IMG/VR virus record: IMGVR_UViG_3300042883_000269
Span: 1-39,213 of that record
Source of the DNA: a virus
Direction: 5' to 3' (one strand)
Length of the DNA: 39,213 nt
Shown here: in pieces, positions 1 to 6,185 of the stretch
How the letters are laid out: each line of letters starts with the position of its first letter
Numbering within the stretch: position 1 is the first letter of the stretch
Notes under the pieces: generated by a model
Database searches by the model: none
Seen by the model: the letters and a program-made list of their open reading frames with translations, nothing else
Told to the model about the DNA's origin: nothing
Program-made: the position numbers and the translations under genes

Positions 1-42
1 AGTATGCCGACGATGCGAGAGGATGTCATACAATTACCAAGT
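1..42 (+). CDS. Possible 3' end of the small gene open at the right end of the window
   Basis: If the two window ends are joined, the frame open at 39075-39213 continues here: the last base of the window plus bases 1-2 make CAG (Gln), followed by 13 sense codons and a TGA at 40-42. The whole product would have 60 residues. The join is an inference. Without it this stretch has no start codon and should be ignored. Confidence 0.4.
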
Positions 43-43
43 G

Positions 44-84
44 ATAGCTTGTAAGACAAGTGTTGTATAATAGCTTGTAAGACA
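44..84. repeat. Tandem pair of a 15-bp repeat carrying GTAAGACA
   Basis: ATAGCTTGTAAGACA occurs at 44-58 and again at 70-84, a period of 26 bp. The first copy continues into CTTGTAAGACAAG (48-60), a short inverted repeat (CTTGT and ACAAG around AAG), which is a plausible protein-binding site. The core GTAAGACAA recurs in inverted orientation three to four more times in the next 450 bases. Role unknown: operator or origin iteron are both possible. Confidence 0.6.
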
Positions 85-90
85 GCGCGG

Positions 91-121
91 CAAAAGAAAA
101 GGGAGGATTGCTAATCCTCCC
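91..121 (-). terminator. Rho-independent terminator of the leftward 69-residue gene
   Basis: On the minus strand a perfect 9-bp stem (GGGAGGATT with AATCCTCCC, 3-base loop) is followed by TTTTCTTTTG. It lies seven bases beyond the stop codon of the leftward gene ending at 128. The same T-tract (TTTTCTTTTG) follows the hairpin at 38711, and nearly the same one follows the hairpin at 19798. Confidence 0.85.
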
Positions 122-352
122 GTTGTCTTACTTGGTGGGAATGCTGTCCACGATCTTCATGAGTTCGTCGATCATGCGTGAAGCTTTTGAAAGGATCACA
201 TATGTCGAGTATGGGTAATCGTTGCCGCCGTTGTCTTGATCCTCTTGCGAGTCCATGATAAATTGATCCGCATCAAGAATGTTTTCCGAGATGCAGGACT
301 TGAGTTTTTCGATGTTCGTGTGAGTTGCGGTTGTCATGTTGTCTTACTTGGT
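122..352. repeat. 15-bp direct repeats bracketing one small gene
   Basis: GTTGTCTTACTTGGT is present at 122-136 and at 338-352. The left copy covers the stop codon of the leftward gene and the right copy begins one base upstream of its ATG, so the gene sits in a 216-bp unit bounded by identical sequence. In gene orientation the repeat reads ACCAAGTAAGACAAC, with AAG TAA being the last codon and stop at the left copy. A 12-base version (CAAGTAAGACAA) also spans the stop-start junction at 22101-22112. Confidence 0.6.
128..337 (-). CDS. Small hypothetical protein (69 aa), leftward accessory gene
   Basis: I do not recognise a family. The product is small and acidic, with predicted helical stretches at about residues 5-30 and 45-66 and no Cys pair, signal peptide or membrane segment. 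It is one of the few leftward genes in a genome that otherwise reads rightward. It is followed by a strong terminator (91-121) and bounded by 15-bp direct repeats, so it looks like an independently expressed accessory cassette. No Shine-Dalgarno site precedes the ATG; the upstream repeat ends one base before it. A TTGACT on the minus strand at 416-411 could be a -35 box, but no good -10 box follows. Coding is supported by length, the terminator and the clean boundaries. Confidence 0.6.
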   Translation of the reverse strand: MTTATHTNIEKLKSCISENILDADQFIMDSQEDQDNGGNDYPYSTYVILSKASRMIDELMKIVDSIPTK

Positions 353-659
353 CAAGCGGTTGTACCTGACAAGACAATCCTATCCATTCCCCTACCTTAT
401 GCCAGAACAAAGTCAACGCCCCGCCTTGTCTTACATCGACATGCCTAGCCAATCATTTAAGGAATCCCTTTTTTTTGTGGACATCGAGTGACGGGCACCC
501 CCTTTGTCTTACGAAATTTCCCGAACGATTCTCCGTAAAAACCTCTCCACAATTTTTCCCTAAAATCCCAGAGTGACATGCGGAGAATAACCCCCCTAAT
601 CTCCGCAAGGTTTGTTAATAGAACACACCCGTTTTATTAACACTTTACAGAGTTGCTGC
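353..659. other. Non-coding control region with scattered TTGTCTTAC sites
   Basis: No gene longer than about 17 codons is visible on either strand. The stretch holds two more exact TTGTCTTAC copies (426-434 and 504-512), a possible minus-strand -35 box TTGACT (416-411), a T8 run near 470 and the inverted repeats listed separately. Short repeats, lack of coding and the position between two leftward units make it a candidate operator or replication-origin region, but nothing in the sequence settles that. Confidence 0.4.
579..642. repeat. Two adjacent perfect 8-bp inverted repeats
   Basis: TGCGGAGA (579-586) pairs with TCTCCGCA (600-607) across a 13-base loop containing a C6 run. TGTTAATA (613-620) pairs with TATTAACA (635-642) across 14 bases. 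Neither is followed by a T-tract on either strand, so they are not ordinary terminators. Candidate protein-binding or origin elements. Confidence 0.5.
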
Positions 660-782
660 CTACTTACCTTCCTTTAGGTTTCTAGCGAGTTGTGCGGCCA
701 CCTCACGCATTTGAGCGGATAGCTCAACAACTTCTTGGTAGGTAAGCTTCTTGAGTTTCTTTGGATTTAATAGATTGTTCAT
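660..782 (-). CDS. Very small hypothetical protein (40 aa)
   Basis: An ATG at 782-780 overlaps the TGA of the leftward upstream gene in an ATGA junction (779-782), the coupling used throughout this genome. The 40-residue product is Lys-rich at its N-terminus and then forms a likely amphipathic helix (VVELSAQMREVAAQLARNL). No family is recognised. The ATGA overlap and helix-like composition support a real gene; the short length keeps this tentative. Confidence 0.5.
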   Translation of the reverse strand: MNNLLNPKKLKKLTYQEVVELSAQMREVAAQLARNLKEGK

Positions 783-1003
783 TTTTTGCGTTTCTTGGTT
801 TCTGGAAGTTTAGCGGTATGCGCTCTTCCATAGATCGTCTTACTTGAAATCTCGCTTGGTAAATTCTGGACGAATATCTTTAGTCGTAGAGCAGATTCTG
901 GCGAGAGTAGTTTTACTAGATGAGAGAATTCGTTTCCGTCAGATGCTAGTTTTTTAGCTTCTAATAGCGTGTGATTGTCGAGTTCGTCGTAGTGTGATTT
1001 CAT
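779..1003 (-). CDS. Small hypothetical protein (74 aa)
   Basis: Mostly helical, with a very basic C-terminus (KLPETKKRKK) that could contact nucleic acid. No known domain is recognised. It is the first gene of a two-gene leftward unit; its stop overlaps the start of the 40-residue gene. A -10 like box TACAAT lies seven bases before the ATG with a TTCTCA -35 match 17 bases further, the same geometry as at other promoters here. No Shine-Dalgarno site is present. Possibly a small regulator, but that is a guess. Confidence 0.55.
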   Translation of the reverse strand: MKSHYDELDNHTLLEAKKLASDGNEFSHLVKLLSPESALRLKIFVQNLPSEISSKTIYGRAHTAKLPETKKRKK

Positions 1004-1010
1004 TTTTGTG

Positions 1011-1039
1011 ATTGTAGATGATATTTGATTCTATGAGAA
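1011..1039 (-). promoter_or_regulatory. Candidate promoter of the leftward two-gene unit
   Basis: Minus strand: TTCTCA (1039-1034), 17-base spacer, TACAAT (1016-1011), then 7 bases to the ATG at 1003. A second -10 like TATAAT lies at 1055-1050, with a TTGTGA 15 bases upstream. Either could act; the first matches the short -10-to-ATG spacing seen elsewhere in the window. Confidence 0.35.
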
Positions 1040-1301
1040 GATTTATTTGATTATATTTTGATGATGGTCTTCACAAGGCTCTTGCAGAGTGCAGCTAAAG
1101 AAAAACAAAGGAGAAAGGAAATACCCCCCTCATCCCCCCGCTGGACTCAGCGAGAAAGTAAAGAGCAAGAAAAAGAAACAAGGCTCTTGCTAGAATCGGG
1201 TAGGGAGTTTTGGTTTCTCCAAAGCCGAAGGTATTCTGTTTCGTGGTACGCATTCACGCCTACAGTCAACTTGAGCTATCCCAAGTAGGTGAAATATAGT
1301 A
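1040..1301. other. Stretch without a convincing gene
   Basis: The only open frame here (1058-1288, rightward) starts TTG ATG ATG and has poor, low-complexity coding, so I do not call it. A 13-bp direct repeat ACAAGGCTCTTGC lies at 1073-1085 and 1178-1190; the second copy forms a 7-bp stem with AGCAAGA at 1164-1170. Nothing else is recognised. Confidence 0.4.
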
Positions 1302-1330
1302 TTGACTCTTGGAGATGTCAAGCGTAGTTT
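1302..1330 (+). promoter_or_regulatory. Candidate promoter of a small RNA
   Basis: TTGACT (1302-1307), 17-base spacer, TAGTTT (1325-1330). The -35 box matches those found before several genes of this window; the -10 box is weak. No start codon follows closely. Instead a structured stretch ending in a terminator-like hairpin follows. Confidence 0.35.
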
Positions 1331-1336
1331 CTTTTC

Positions 1337-1486
1337 CATACCTCTCTCTGGCTGTTAAAGCAGATTGATCACCTGTAGGTCTGGGAATACTCGGACGCTG
1401 TTAAGAAGAGGGCTTGCTGGCGAGCATCACCAGCTGACTCCGTGGCTAGCGGATAACGGGGGTTTCCCAATCTAGCTACCTTTTTA
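1337..1486 (+). ncRNA. Candidate structured small RNA (about 150 nt)
   Basis: Between a TTGACT promoter and a hairpin plus T5 tract there is no reading frame of note on the plus strand but clear pairing potential. GCTGG (1416-1420) pairs with CCAGC (1430-1434), and TGGCTAG (1443-1449) pairs with CTAGCTA (1472-1478) just before TTTTT. An alternative long-range pairing joins GGGAA (1383-1387) and TTCCC (1464-1468). It matches no RNA family I know. The 5' end is inferred from the -10 box. Expression is untested. Confidence 0.35.
1443..1485 (+). terminator. Terminator-like hairpin of the candidate small RNA
   Basis: TGGCTAG and CTAGCTA form a 7-bp stem (one G-U pair) enclosing 22 bases. CC and TTTTT (1481-1485) follow. 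The loop is larger than in a typical intrinsic terminator, though GGG and CCC inside it can pair. Confidence 0.4.
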
Positions 1487-1500
1487 GTTCCTCCATTAGT

Positions 1501-1671
1501 TCAAATAGAATCCTTCTTTTTAGAGGGAGATGAGAGTACATCGAATCTCTCATGGAGGACACTTTTGTTTAGGATCGTGCAGCCAAATGACCCTATAGGG
1601 GGATTATCTTCCCCCAATCTAAACAATACCCGATAGGGTTTGTCCGTTTTAAGGGCTTCGCCTAACTCCAT
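1501..1671 (-). CDS. Small hypothetical protein (56 aa), leftward
   Basis: The product, starting MELGEALKTDKPYRVLF, has protein-like composition and no recognisable family. A longer version from a TTG at 1704 is possible, but that TTG is the first codon-sized part of a TTGACA -35 box. The minus strand reads TTGACA, 16 bases, TAGGAT, 5 bases, ATG at 1671, so I choose the ATG. Its stop lies next to the 3' end of the candidate small RNA from the opposite strand. Divergent to the lipoprotein gene at 1754. Confidence 0.55.
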   Translation of the reverse strand: MELGEALKTDKPYRVLFRLGEDNPPIGSFGCTILNKSVLHERFDVLSSPSKKKDSI

Positions 1672-1676
1672 TACAA

Positions 1677-1704
1677 ATCCTATACACTTATTGAGATATG
1701 TCAA
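1677..1704 (-). promoter_or_regulatory. Sigma70-like promoter of the 56-residue leftward gene
   Basis: Minus strand: TTGACA (1704-1699), 16-base spacer, TAGGAT (1682-1677). The ATG follows after 5 bases, so the transcript would start at or very near the initiation codon. Confidence 0.55.
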
Positions 1705-1718
1705 GGAAATGTAAAATC

Positions 1719-1746
1719 TTGACTCTCCAACGGAAGGGGCTACAAG
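1719..1746 (+). promoter_or_regulatory. Sigma70-like promoter of the lipoprotein operon
   Basis: TTGACT (1719-1724), 16-base spacer, TACAAG (1741-1746), then 7 bases to the ATG at 1754. It is back to back with the leftward promoter: the two -35 boxes are separated by only 14 bases, which would allow shared control. Confidence 0.45.
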
Positions 1747-1753
1747 TCATGGA

Positions 1754-1912
1754 ATGAAATACGCTTTATTGTTCGTTGTCCTACTCTCATCTGGTTGCGT
1801 TTCTTCTGATAGCCCCTGCAACTCGTTTGGCAGATCGGACGGCTGCTTCTACATCGCAAGGATGGAGAGCTTGCTAAAGATGCAGAGTGGATCGACTGCC
1901 TTTGGGTGGTAA
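1754..1912 (+). CDS. Small lipoprotein (52 aa)
   Basis: The N-terminus MKYALLFVVLLSSGC is a signal peptidase II signal: charged start, hydrophobic core, lipobox L-S-S-G-C with Cys15 as the lipidated residue. The mature part is about 38 residues with two further Cys (residues 22 and 31) and no proline-rich region. A Gram-negative host membrane location is expected. It could be a small outer-membrane spanin subunit, a superinfection-exclusion lipoprotein or another cell-surface moron. It lies far from the lysis cassette, which has its own spanin candidate, so exclusion or surface change seems more likely. First gene after the divergent promoter pair; its stop overlaps a possible GTG start of the methyltransferase gene. 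Confidence 0.65.
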   Translation: MKYALLFVVLLSSGCVSSDSPCNSFGRSDGCFYIARMESLLKMQSGSTAFGW

Positions 1913-1953
1913 ATCTCTTTACAATAGATTGCAAATACTGCAAGGATTTGTGT

Positions 1954-2601
1954 ATGAAGATCCTCCCTAACGGCATCGCAGTGATTGATGGAGATTCCCA
2001 TATCTCTGCGTGGGTGGAGGAGTCGGGTAGGCTGGATCACGACCAGAATGCCTTACCTCTCATCCTAGAGCATATCAAGGCTGGGGATTGGGTGGTTGAT
2101 GGAGGAGCCTTTATTGGCGATCACACGATAGCCTACAAGGATAAGGTGGGAGATTTGGGAATGGTGTTCGCGTTTGAGCCAAACAAGGAGGCATTTGAGT
2201 GTCTTGTTCATAACTGCCCTAGTGTGGATTGCTTGGATATGGGACTATCTGACAGGGATTCCGTTGGGCTGCTAGAGAAGAACCGCAATGCTGGAGCATC
2301 CATTGTTGGTTTGCTTGGCGACCACATCCAATTGATCGACCTAGATCACCTTGATTTGCCAAGACTTGATTTTTTGAAGCTTGATGTGGAGGGATTTGAG
2401 ACTAAAGCTTTGCGCGGAGCAGAGCAAACTATCCTTAAATGCCGTCCGAAGATGTGGATTGAGGTCAATCGTGGGTGCTTGGAGCGTCAGGGAAGTTCCG
2501 TAAAGGAGCTTATGGAGGTTATTTTAAGCATGGGATACCAGATTGAGCCTTATCCAGAAGAGGGAGGAGAGCAATATGATGTTCTTTGTATTCCGCTATG
2601 A
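1954..2601 (+). CDS. FkbM-family SAM-dependent methyltransferase
   Basis: Enzymes of this family O-methylate sugars or small molecules using S-adenosylmethionine. The SAM-binding motif I is visible as VVDGGAFIGDHT, motif II as FAFEPNKEAFECL, and the typical family block as LKLDVEGFETKALRGAE. The length (215 aa) fits a compact phage FkbM protein. I chose ATG 1954 because MKILPNGIAVIDGD looks like a natural N-terminus. A GTG at 1906 would add 16 residues and overlap the lipoprotein stop. The stop overlaps the ATG of the next gene (ATGA, 2598-2601), which is glycosyltransferase-like, so the pair probably modifies a glycan together, either on the virion or on the host surface. The substrate cannot be read from sequence. 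Confidence 0.85.
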   Translation: MKILPNGIAVIDGDSHISAWVEESGRLDHDQNALPLILEHIKAGDWVVDGGAFIGDHTIAYKDKVGDLGMVFAFEPNKEAFECLVHNCPSVDCLDMGLSDRDSVGLLEKNRNAGASIVGLLGDHIQLIDLDHLDLPRLDFLKLDVEGFETKALRGAEQTILKCRPKMWIEVNRGCLERQGSSVKELMEVILSMGYQIEPYPEEGGEQYDVLCIPL

Positions 2602-3281
2602 CTTGTGATGTGTTTATTCGGTCGTATAGGAACGACTTCCAGTGGTTGAAGTATTGCCTGAGAAGCTGCGAGAAGCACCTATCTGGCTTTAACCGCATCC
2701 ATATCGCCATTCCCGCTGATGATATTCGCATTTATCAGCCCCATTCGCATGAAGTGGTGCATATTGTAGATAATTGGAGCGATGACTACATAGGGCAGCA
2801 ATACACGAAGCTATGCGCGGATATGTTTTGCTACTCCGATTTCATTCTCCATGTGGATTCTGACTGCATCTTCACTTCCCCAACCTCCCCGCAGGACTTC
2901 ATGTTCAACGAGAAGGCCGTTATATTGCACGAGGATGGCGTAGAAACGCCTTGGGTTCCCATTGTGGCACGAACGATGGGGTTCAACATGGAAAGCGAGT
3001 ATATGAGGCGTTTACCCATGATCTACCCCAGATGGATTTATGCAGGGTTTAGGGAGTTTATAGAGAAGCAGCATGGGATGAAGCTCAAGGAATGGATGAA
3101 GATTCAGCCATTCCATGAGTTTAGTGAGTTTAATTGCCTTGGTGCGTGGCTATGGAGGTTTGCTAGGGAAGGAGTGGAGTGGAAGCTGCCTAGTGAGATG
3201 CCGACAAAGGCCAAGCAGTTCTGGAGTTGGGGAGGAATTGATGGTTGTGTGGAAGAAATAGAGAAGTCTCTTGCGGAGTAA
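2598..3281 (+). CDS. Glycosyltransferase-like protein (DUF6492-type)
   Basis: The 227-residue product starts with a GT-A like strand-helix (CDVFIRSYRNDFQWLKYCLRS), then IHIAIPADD, and carries a DxD-type metal site in LHVDSDCIF. Such proteins transfer sugars from nucleotide-sugar donors; DUF6492 members are common in metagenomic phages. I chose ATG 2598, which overlaps the methyltransferase stop, over an upstream TTG (2586). Coupling to the FkbM gene suggests both act on the same carbohydrate. The GT fold assignment rests on motif pattern only; the acceptor is unknown. Confidence 0.65.
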   Translation: MTCDVFIRSYRNDFQWLKYCLRSCEKHLSGFNRIHIAIPADDIRIYQPHSHEVVHIVDNWSDDYIGQQYTKLCADMFCYSDFILHVDSDCIFTSPTSPQDFMFNEKAVILHEDGVETPWVPIVARTMGFNMESEYMRRLPMIYPRWIYAGFREFIEKQHGMKLKEWMKIQPFHEFSEFNCLGAWLWRFAREGVEWKLPSEMPTKAKQFWSWGGIDGCVEEIEKSLAE

Positions 3282-3306
3282 ATCTATAGGCTTTATTTGT
3301 GAGCCA

Positions 3307-3555
3307 ATGATTGCTAAAGACTTCCCAGACGATGACCCAGAACTTGCTAGAGTTGATGCGGTGCTAGATCAAGTCAGGGGAATACTAGGAGAGCATTTCG
3401 ATGTGGGTCTTGTTCTCCTCACTTCCATGTCTTCCGAAGGCATCACTAGCTATCATTCCACTGCTTTTGGAAACAAGTTTGCTATTCGTGGGGTGGTGGA
3501 AGCTTATAGCGAAGGCGCATTTGATGATTTTGGTGATTTTGATGACGAGGAATAG
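3307..3555 (+). CDS. Small acidic hypothetical protein (82 aa)
   Basis: ATG 3307 gives a product with helices around residues 10-30 and an acidic, Phe-rich tail (FDDFGDFDDEE). A TTG at 3271 overlapping the previous stop would add 12 residues. The pattern of an alpha/beta domain with an acidic tail is common in small phage proteins, but I recognise no family. The next gene has its own promoter, so this is probably the last gene of the sugar-modification operon. Confidence 0.6.
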   Translation: MIAKDFPDDDPELARVDAVLDQVRGILGEHFDVGLVLLTSMSSEGITSYHSTAFGNKFAIRGVVEAYSEGAFDDFGDFDDEE

Positions 3556-3557
3556 CA

Positions 3558-3586
3558 TTGACTTACTTGCTCTGATTTAGTAGGAA
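3558..3586 (+). promoter_or_regulatory. Candidate promoter of the virion operon
   Basis: TTGACT (3558-3563), 17-base spacer, TAGGAA (3581-3586), 11 bases to ATG 3598. The 12-mer CATTGACTTACT (3556-3567) is repeated exactly at 20455-20466 in front of another gene. TATATT at 3588-3593 is an alternative -10 box without a good -35 partner. Confidence 0.45.
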
Positions 3587-3597
3587 GTATATTACTC

Positions 3598-4326
3598 ATG
3601 GCTTCCCTAACATTTGCAGCAACTAAAAGCCTCTTGGCTGAATATGTCACCTCACAGGGTGCAGCAGATCCTATTGTTGCTTCTGCCATTAACTTTGTGA
3701 ACGAGCGATTCATCACCTCCGCTCAGTGGAGGGGCAATCGGTTCATTATGAACTTTGCAGTTACGACCGACGAGGGTGGTAACTATGTGTTTGATACTGT
3801 TGCTGGCGTGGAGAGCGTGTTAAAAGTGATTGCTCTAAATGCAGATGCTACTAGCGGCGAGATCGCCGACATTTTTAGTGATTGGTTCCCTTGGGTGGAG
3901 GGAGGTCTTGGCTGGCTCCCAGCTAACTACGCAGGAGCAACGCAGATTATTCGTCAAGGCCCAGTTAAGTCTTTCCCTTTGCCGTCTGGTAATGGGGCTG
4001 GCTTGTTTACTGTGGACACTCAGAGGTATCGTGTTATTGGCAATGTGCCAGAAAATCGCACCCTGTATTGCATTGTTCGTCGCGGGTATGTTCCTCTTGT
4101 AAACGACACGGACAGGCTAGTTCCCTCCAACCGCAATGCCTATCGCTATGGCATACAGGCTTTTAATTACGAGAACATTAACGAACTTGAGCGAGCAAAA
4201 GTCTATTGGGAGCTTGCCTATCAGTGTCTTAATGAAGAAACTGCCAGCTTTGAAGAGGGCGAGCAAGTTTCCGTGGACATCCAAACTAAGGGGTTCGCCC
4301 CATCACTCATCCAAAACCTCATCTAA
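3598..4326 (+). CDS. Putative virion protein, possibly head-tail adaptor or neck
   Basis: The 242-residue protein begins with helices (ATKSLLAEYVTSQG; VASAINFVNERFIT), has a beta-rich middle and ends with a helical region around NINELERAKVYWELAYQCLNEE. This helix-beta-helix plan and the size resemble podovirus tubular or adaptor proteins (T7 gp11 type), but no diagnostic motif is present, so the role is an inference from size and position. It heads a long rightward run of virion genes and probably has its own promoter. It could also be a minor tail protein. Confidence 0.45.
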   Translation: MASLTFAATKSLLAEYVTSQGAADPIVASAINFVNERFITSAQWRGNRFIMNFAVTTDEGGNYVFDTVAGVESVLKVIALNADATSGEIADIFSDWFPWVEGGLGWLPANYAGATQIIRQGPVKSFPLPSGNGAGLFTVDTQRYRVIGNVPENRTLYCIVRRGYVPLVNDTDRLVPSNRNAYRYGIQAFNYENINELERAKVYWELAYQCLNEETASFEEGEQVSVDIQTKGFAPSLIQNLI

Positions 4327-4329
4327 TAT

Positions 4330-5013
4330 ATGGCAACGCCACTTAAAACATCCAATCCTTATTTTGATAGTTTGGCTATAGCCAACACAGCCAAGGATTA
4401 TGGAATGAATTCTCTTTTAGCTCCCCAGCTTTCTTCTGATCCATTTTCCCAGCCATTTAATCAACCTCCTAGCTCCACTCTAGCAACTGGCATGAATATT
4501 CCAGCAAACCTTGGGATGTCTGGTGAGGCATCCACGCCAATTGGAAATGGATCTGCTCAAAACTCCGCTCAGTCGGCAATGAAGGAAAAGAGTAATCTGC
4601 AAAAGGCTTTTGAAGGAGTTCAGTCGCTATATTCTCCAATGGGGGGAAAGCCGATTGGTGGATCTGAACAAATTAGGGTGAAAGCTGATCCCTATGGTCG
4701 CCCATACACAGTTGTCAGCATGACACCAACTGACGAGCAAGGGAGGTCGCAGAAAGCTGAGACTATGAGTTTTGGTATCTCTCCAGAACAAAAGGCATCG
4801 GCTTCAACTCAGGTAGGTGCGCCTCAAGGACAGCCTCCAGCTGGTTCAACGCCAGCGGCGGCTGGAAAGCCAGCAGTAGAGCCAAATGTTGGAAACATTG
4901 GAGCCACTGAAAAGTTTAATCCATTCTCTCAACAGAATGCAGCGCAAATGCAGGAATATAACCGCAGGAAACAATCCGCGATGTCTGGACAATACGGAAC
5001 AAGCGTAATTTAA
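4330..5013 (+). CDS. Low-complexity hypothetical virion protein (227 aa)
   Basis: Rich in Ser, Gln, Pro, Ala and Gly and probably largely unstructured, with one more ordered segment around residues 105-150 (SEQIRVKADPYGRPYTVVSM). No family is recognised. It lies 3 bases after the previous gene and 1 base before the next coiled-coil gene, inside the virion operon, so it is probably packaged or acts in assembly. The ATG is preceded by TAATAT, not by a Shine-Dalgarno site. Confidence 0.6.
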   Translation: MATPLKTSNPYFDSLAIANTAKDYGMNSLLAPQLSSDPFSQPFNQPPSSTLATGMNIPANLGMSGEASTPIGNGSAQNSAQSAMKEKSNLQKAFEGVQSLYSPMGGKPIGGSEQIRVKADPYGRPYTVVSMTPTDEQGRSQKAETMSFGISPEQKASASTQVGAPQGQPPAGSTPAAAGKPAVEPNVGNIGATEKFNPFSQQNAAQMQEYNRRKQSAMSGQYGTSVI

Positions 5014-5014
5014 T

Positions 5015-6184
5015 ATGGCTACAGAAGACTCAGTAAAAAGCACTTCTACGAGGACGGCTGGTGGTTCTCCATATCTCCAGTCATTTATTGCTCCAGCAGA
5101 AGTTGCTCAGACTGCCCAGTTTGAAAGGGCATTGCAGATGGATCGTAATGAGCGTGAAAGAGCATCTTTTGAAGCGGGACAGGCTAGGGCTTTAAGGCAA
5201 GAGGAGTTCCAGAATAAGGAGCTAGAATACAGGGAGAGGTCTGAGGATCGCCGTCTTGAGGCAGCGAATCTTGCCATTAGAAAACAAGACGCACAGGATG
5301 CTTTAAAGTTGCAAGAGTCCAAAAGGGAAACTGAAGCGTCAGAGGTTGCTGGAAAAATTGGCCTTCTCAATGAGTCCAGCCCCACAGTTAGGGACGATTT
5401 GAAAAAGTTGGTAGAGGAGAACGCTAATGTCTTCACTAGCAAATACGCAAAATTTCCGCTTGAGCAACTTGAGGCTAAACAGAAGGGGCATAGTGATTAC
5501 ATTGGTTGGCTTTCTAAGTCTGCTCAAACCAGTGGATACTCTGGTGATGTGTATGCCCTACCAAAGAATGACAGGGGAGAGTTTGACACCACTGCCAATG
5601 GTCAGATATTTGGCGAGAAGGGAGTTTTTACAACGGCATTTTCACAGAAACAACAGAAGGAACAAACCGACACACAACGCAAATTGCAGGAAGCTCGCGA
5701 TAGATCATTTATGGGTGAGTCAACTAGCGTAAAGCTCCCAGATGGCGAGGTTATTAAAGTTGAAGCTCAGAAGCCAGAAAAGCCCATTGACTATAAGAAA
5801 GAAGCCAAGGAGTTTGAAATCAAATATGGTGTTCCAGCGTCTGTGCTACAAAACCCAATTGGAGAAACCACTGGATCAACCAAATTGGTTCGCGGGAAAA
5901 TTGAAGAGGATAGATTTGTAGCAGATCCAGAGGGTGATTTCGTGCAAGTTAAAGACGCGAGCATAAAAACCCTCAAGAAAGGGAAGCTTGTTCCTTACGA
6001 AGTTTTTGAAAACTATAAATCCAACGCTTCTGGACAAGGACAATCTGGAGCTGGGATGCAGGGTGGGACGGCATTTTTCCCATCTTCAGCACCAAGCCCC
6101 TTGCCACAAACTCAACCCCAAGCTACAACTGATTCTTCAATCTCACCAGCCAAGGAAATAGATTGGAATAAATATAATCAGTAA
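5015..6184 (+). CDS. Coiled-coil virion protein (389 aa), possible internal protein
   Basis: Residues 30-110 are dense in Glu, Arg, Gln, Lys and Ala with a heptad-like pattern (RNERERASFEAGQARALRQ). A second charged helix lies near residues 200-230, and the C-terminus is Pro/Gln/Ser-rich. It sits between a low-complexity protein and the giant internal-type proteins, the position where podoviruses carry small internal core proteins. The functional role is inferred from neighbours. Confidence 0.5.
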   Translation: MATEDSVKSTSTRTAGGSPYLQSFIAPAEVAQTAQFERALQMDRNERERASFEAGQARALRQEEFQNKELEYRERSEDRRLEAANLAIRKQDAQDALKLQESKRETEASEVAGKIGLLNESSPTVRDDLKKLVEENANVFTSKYAKFPLEQLEAKQKGHSDYIGWLSKSAQTSGYSGDVYALPKNDRGEFDTTANGQIFGEKGVFTTAFSQKQQKEQTDTQRKLQEARDRSFMGESTSVKLPDGEVIKVEAQKPEKPIDYKKEAKEFEIKYGVPASVLQNPIGETTGSTKLVRGKIEEDRFVADPEGDFVQVKDASIKTLKKGKLVPYEVFENYKSNASGQGQSGAGMQGGTAFFPSSAPSPLPQTQPQATTDSSISPAKEIDWNKYNQ

Positions 6185-6185
6185 A

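Noticed and set aside
44-512. CRISPR-like array at the left end
   Set aside because: Repeats are only 9-15 bases, unevenly spaced, change orientation and lack spacers of constant size.
1058-1288. Rightward 76-codon frame in the left non-coding region
   Set aside because: Starts with TTG ATG ATG, has odd composition (poly-basic then aromatic), no family and no start context; the stretch looks non-coding.
1337-1486. tRNA or group I intron as explanation of the structured stretch
   Set aside because: No cloverleaf with a CCA end and no conserved P7/P3 core could be found by eye.
1740-1976. Leftward frames opposite the lipoprotein and methyltransferase genes
   Set aside because: The rightward strand has a clear lipobox and methyltransferase motifs, so the leftward frames are shadows.
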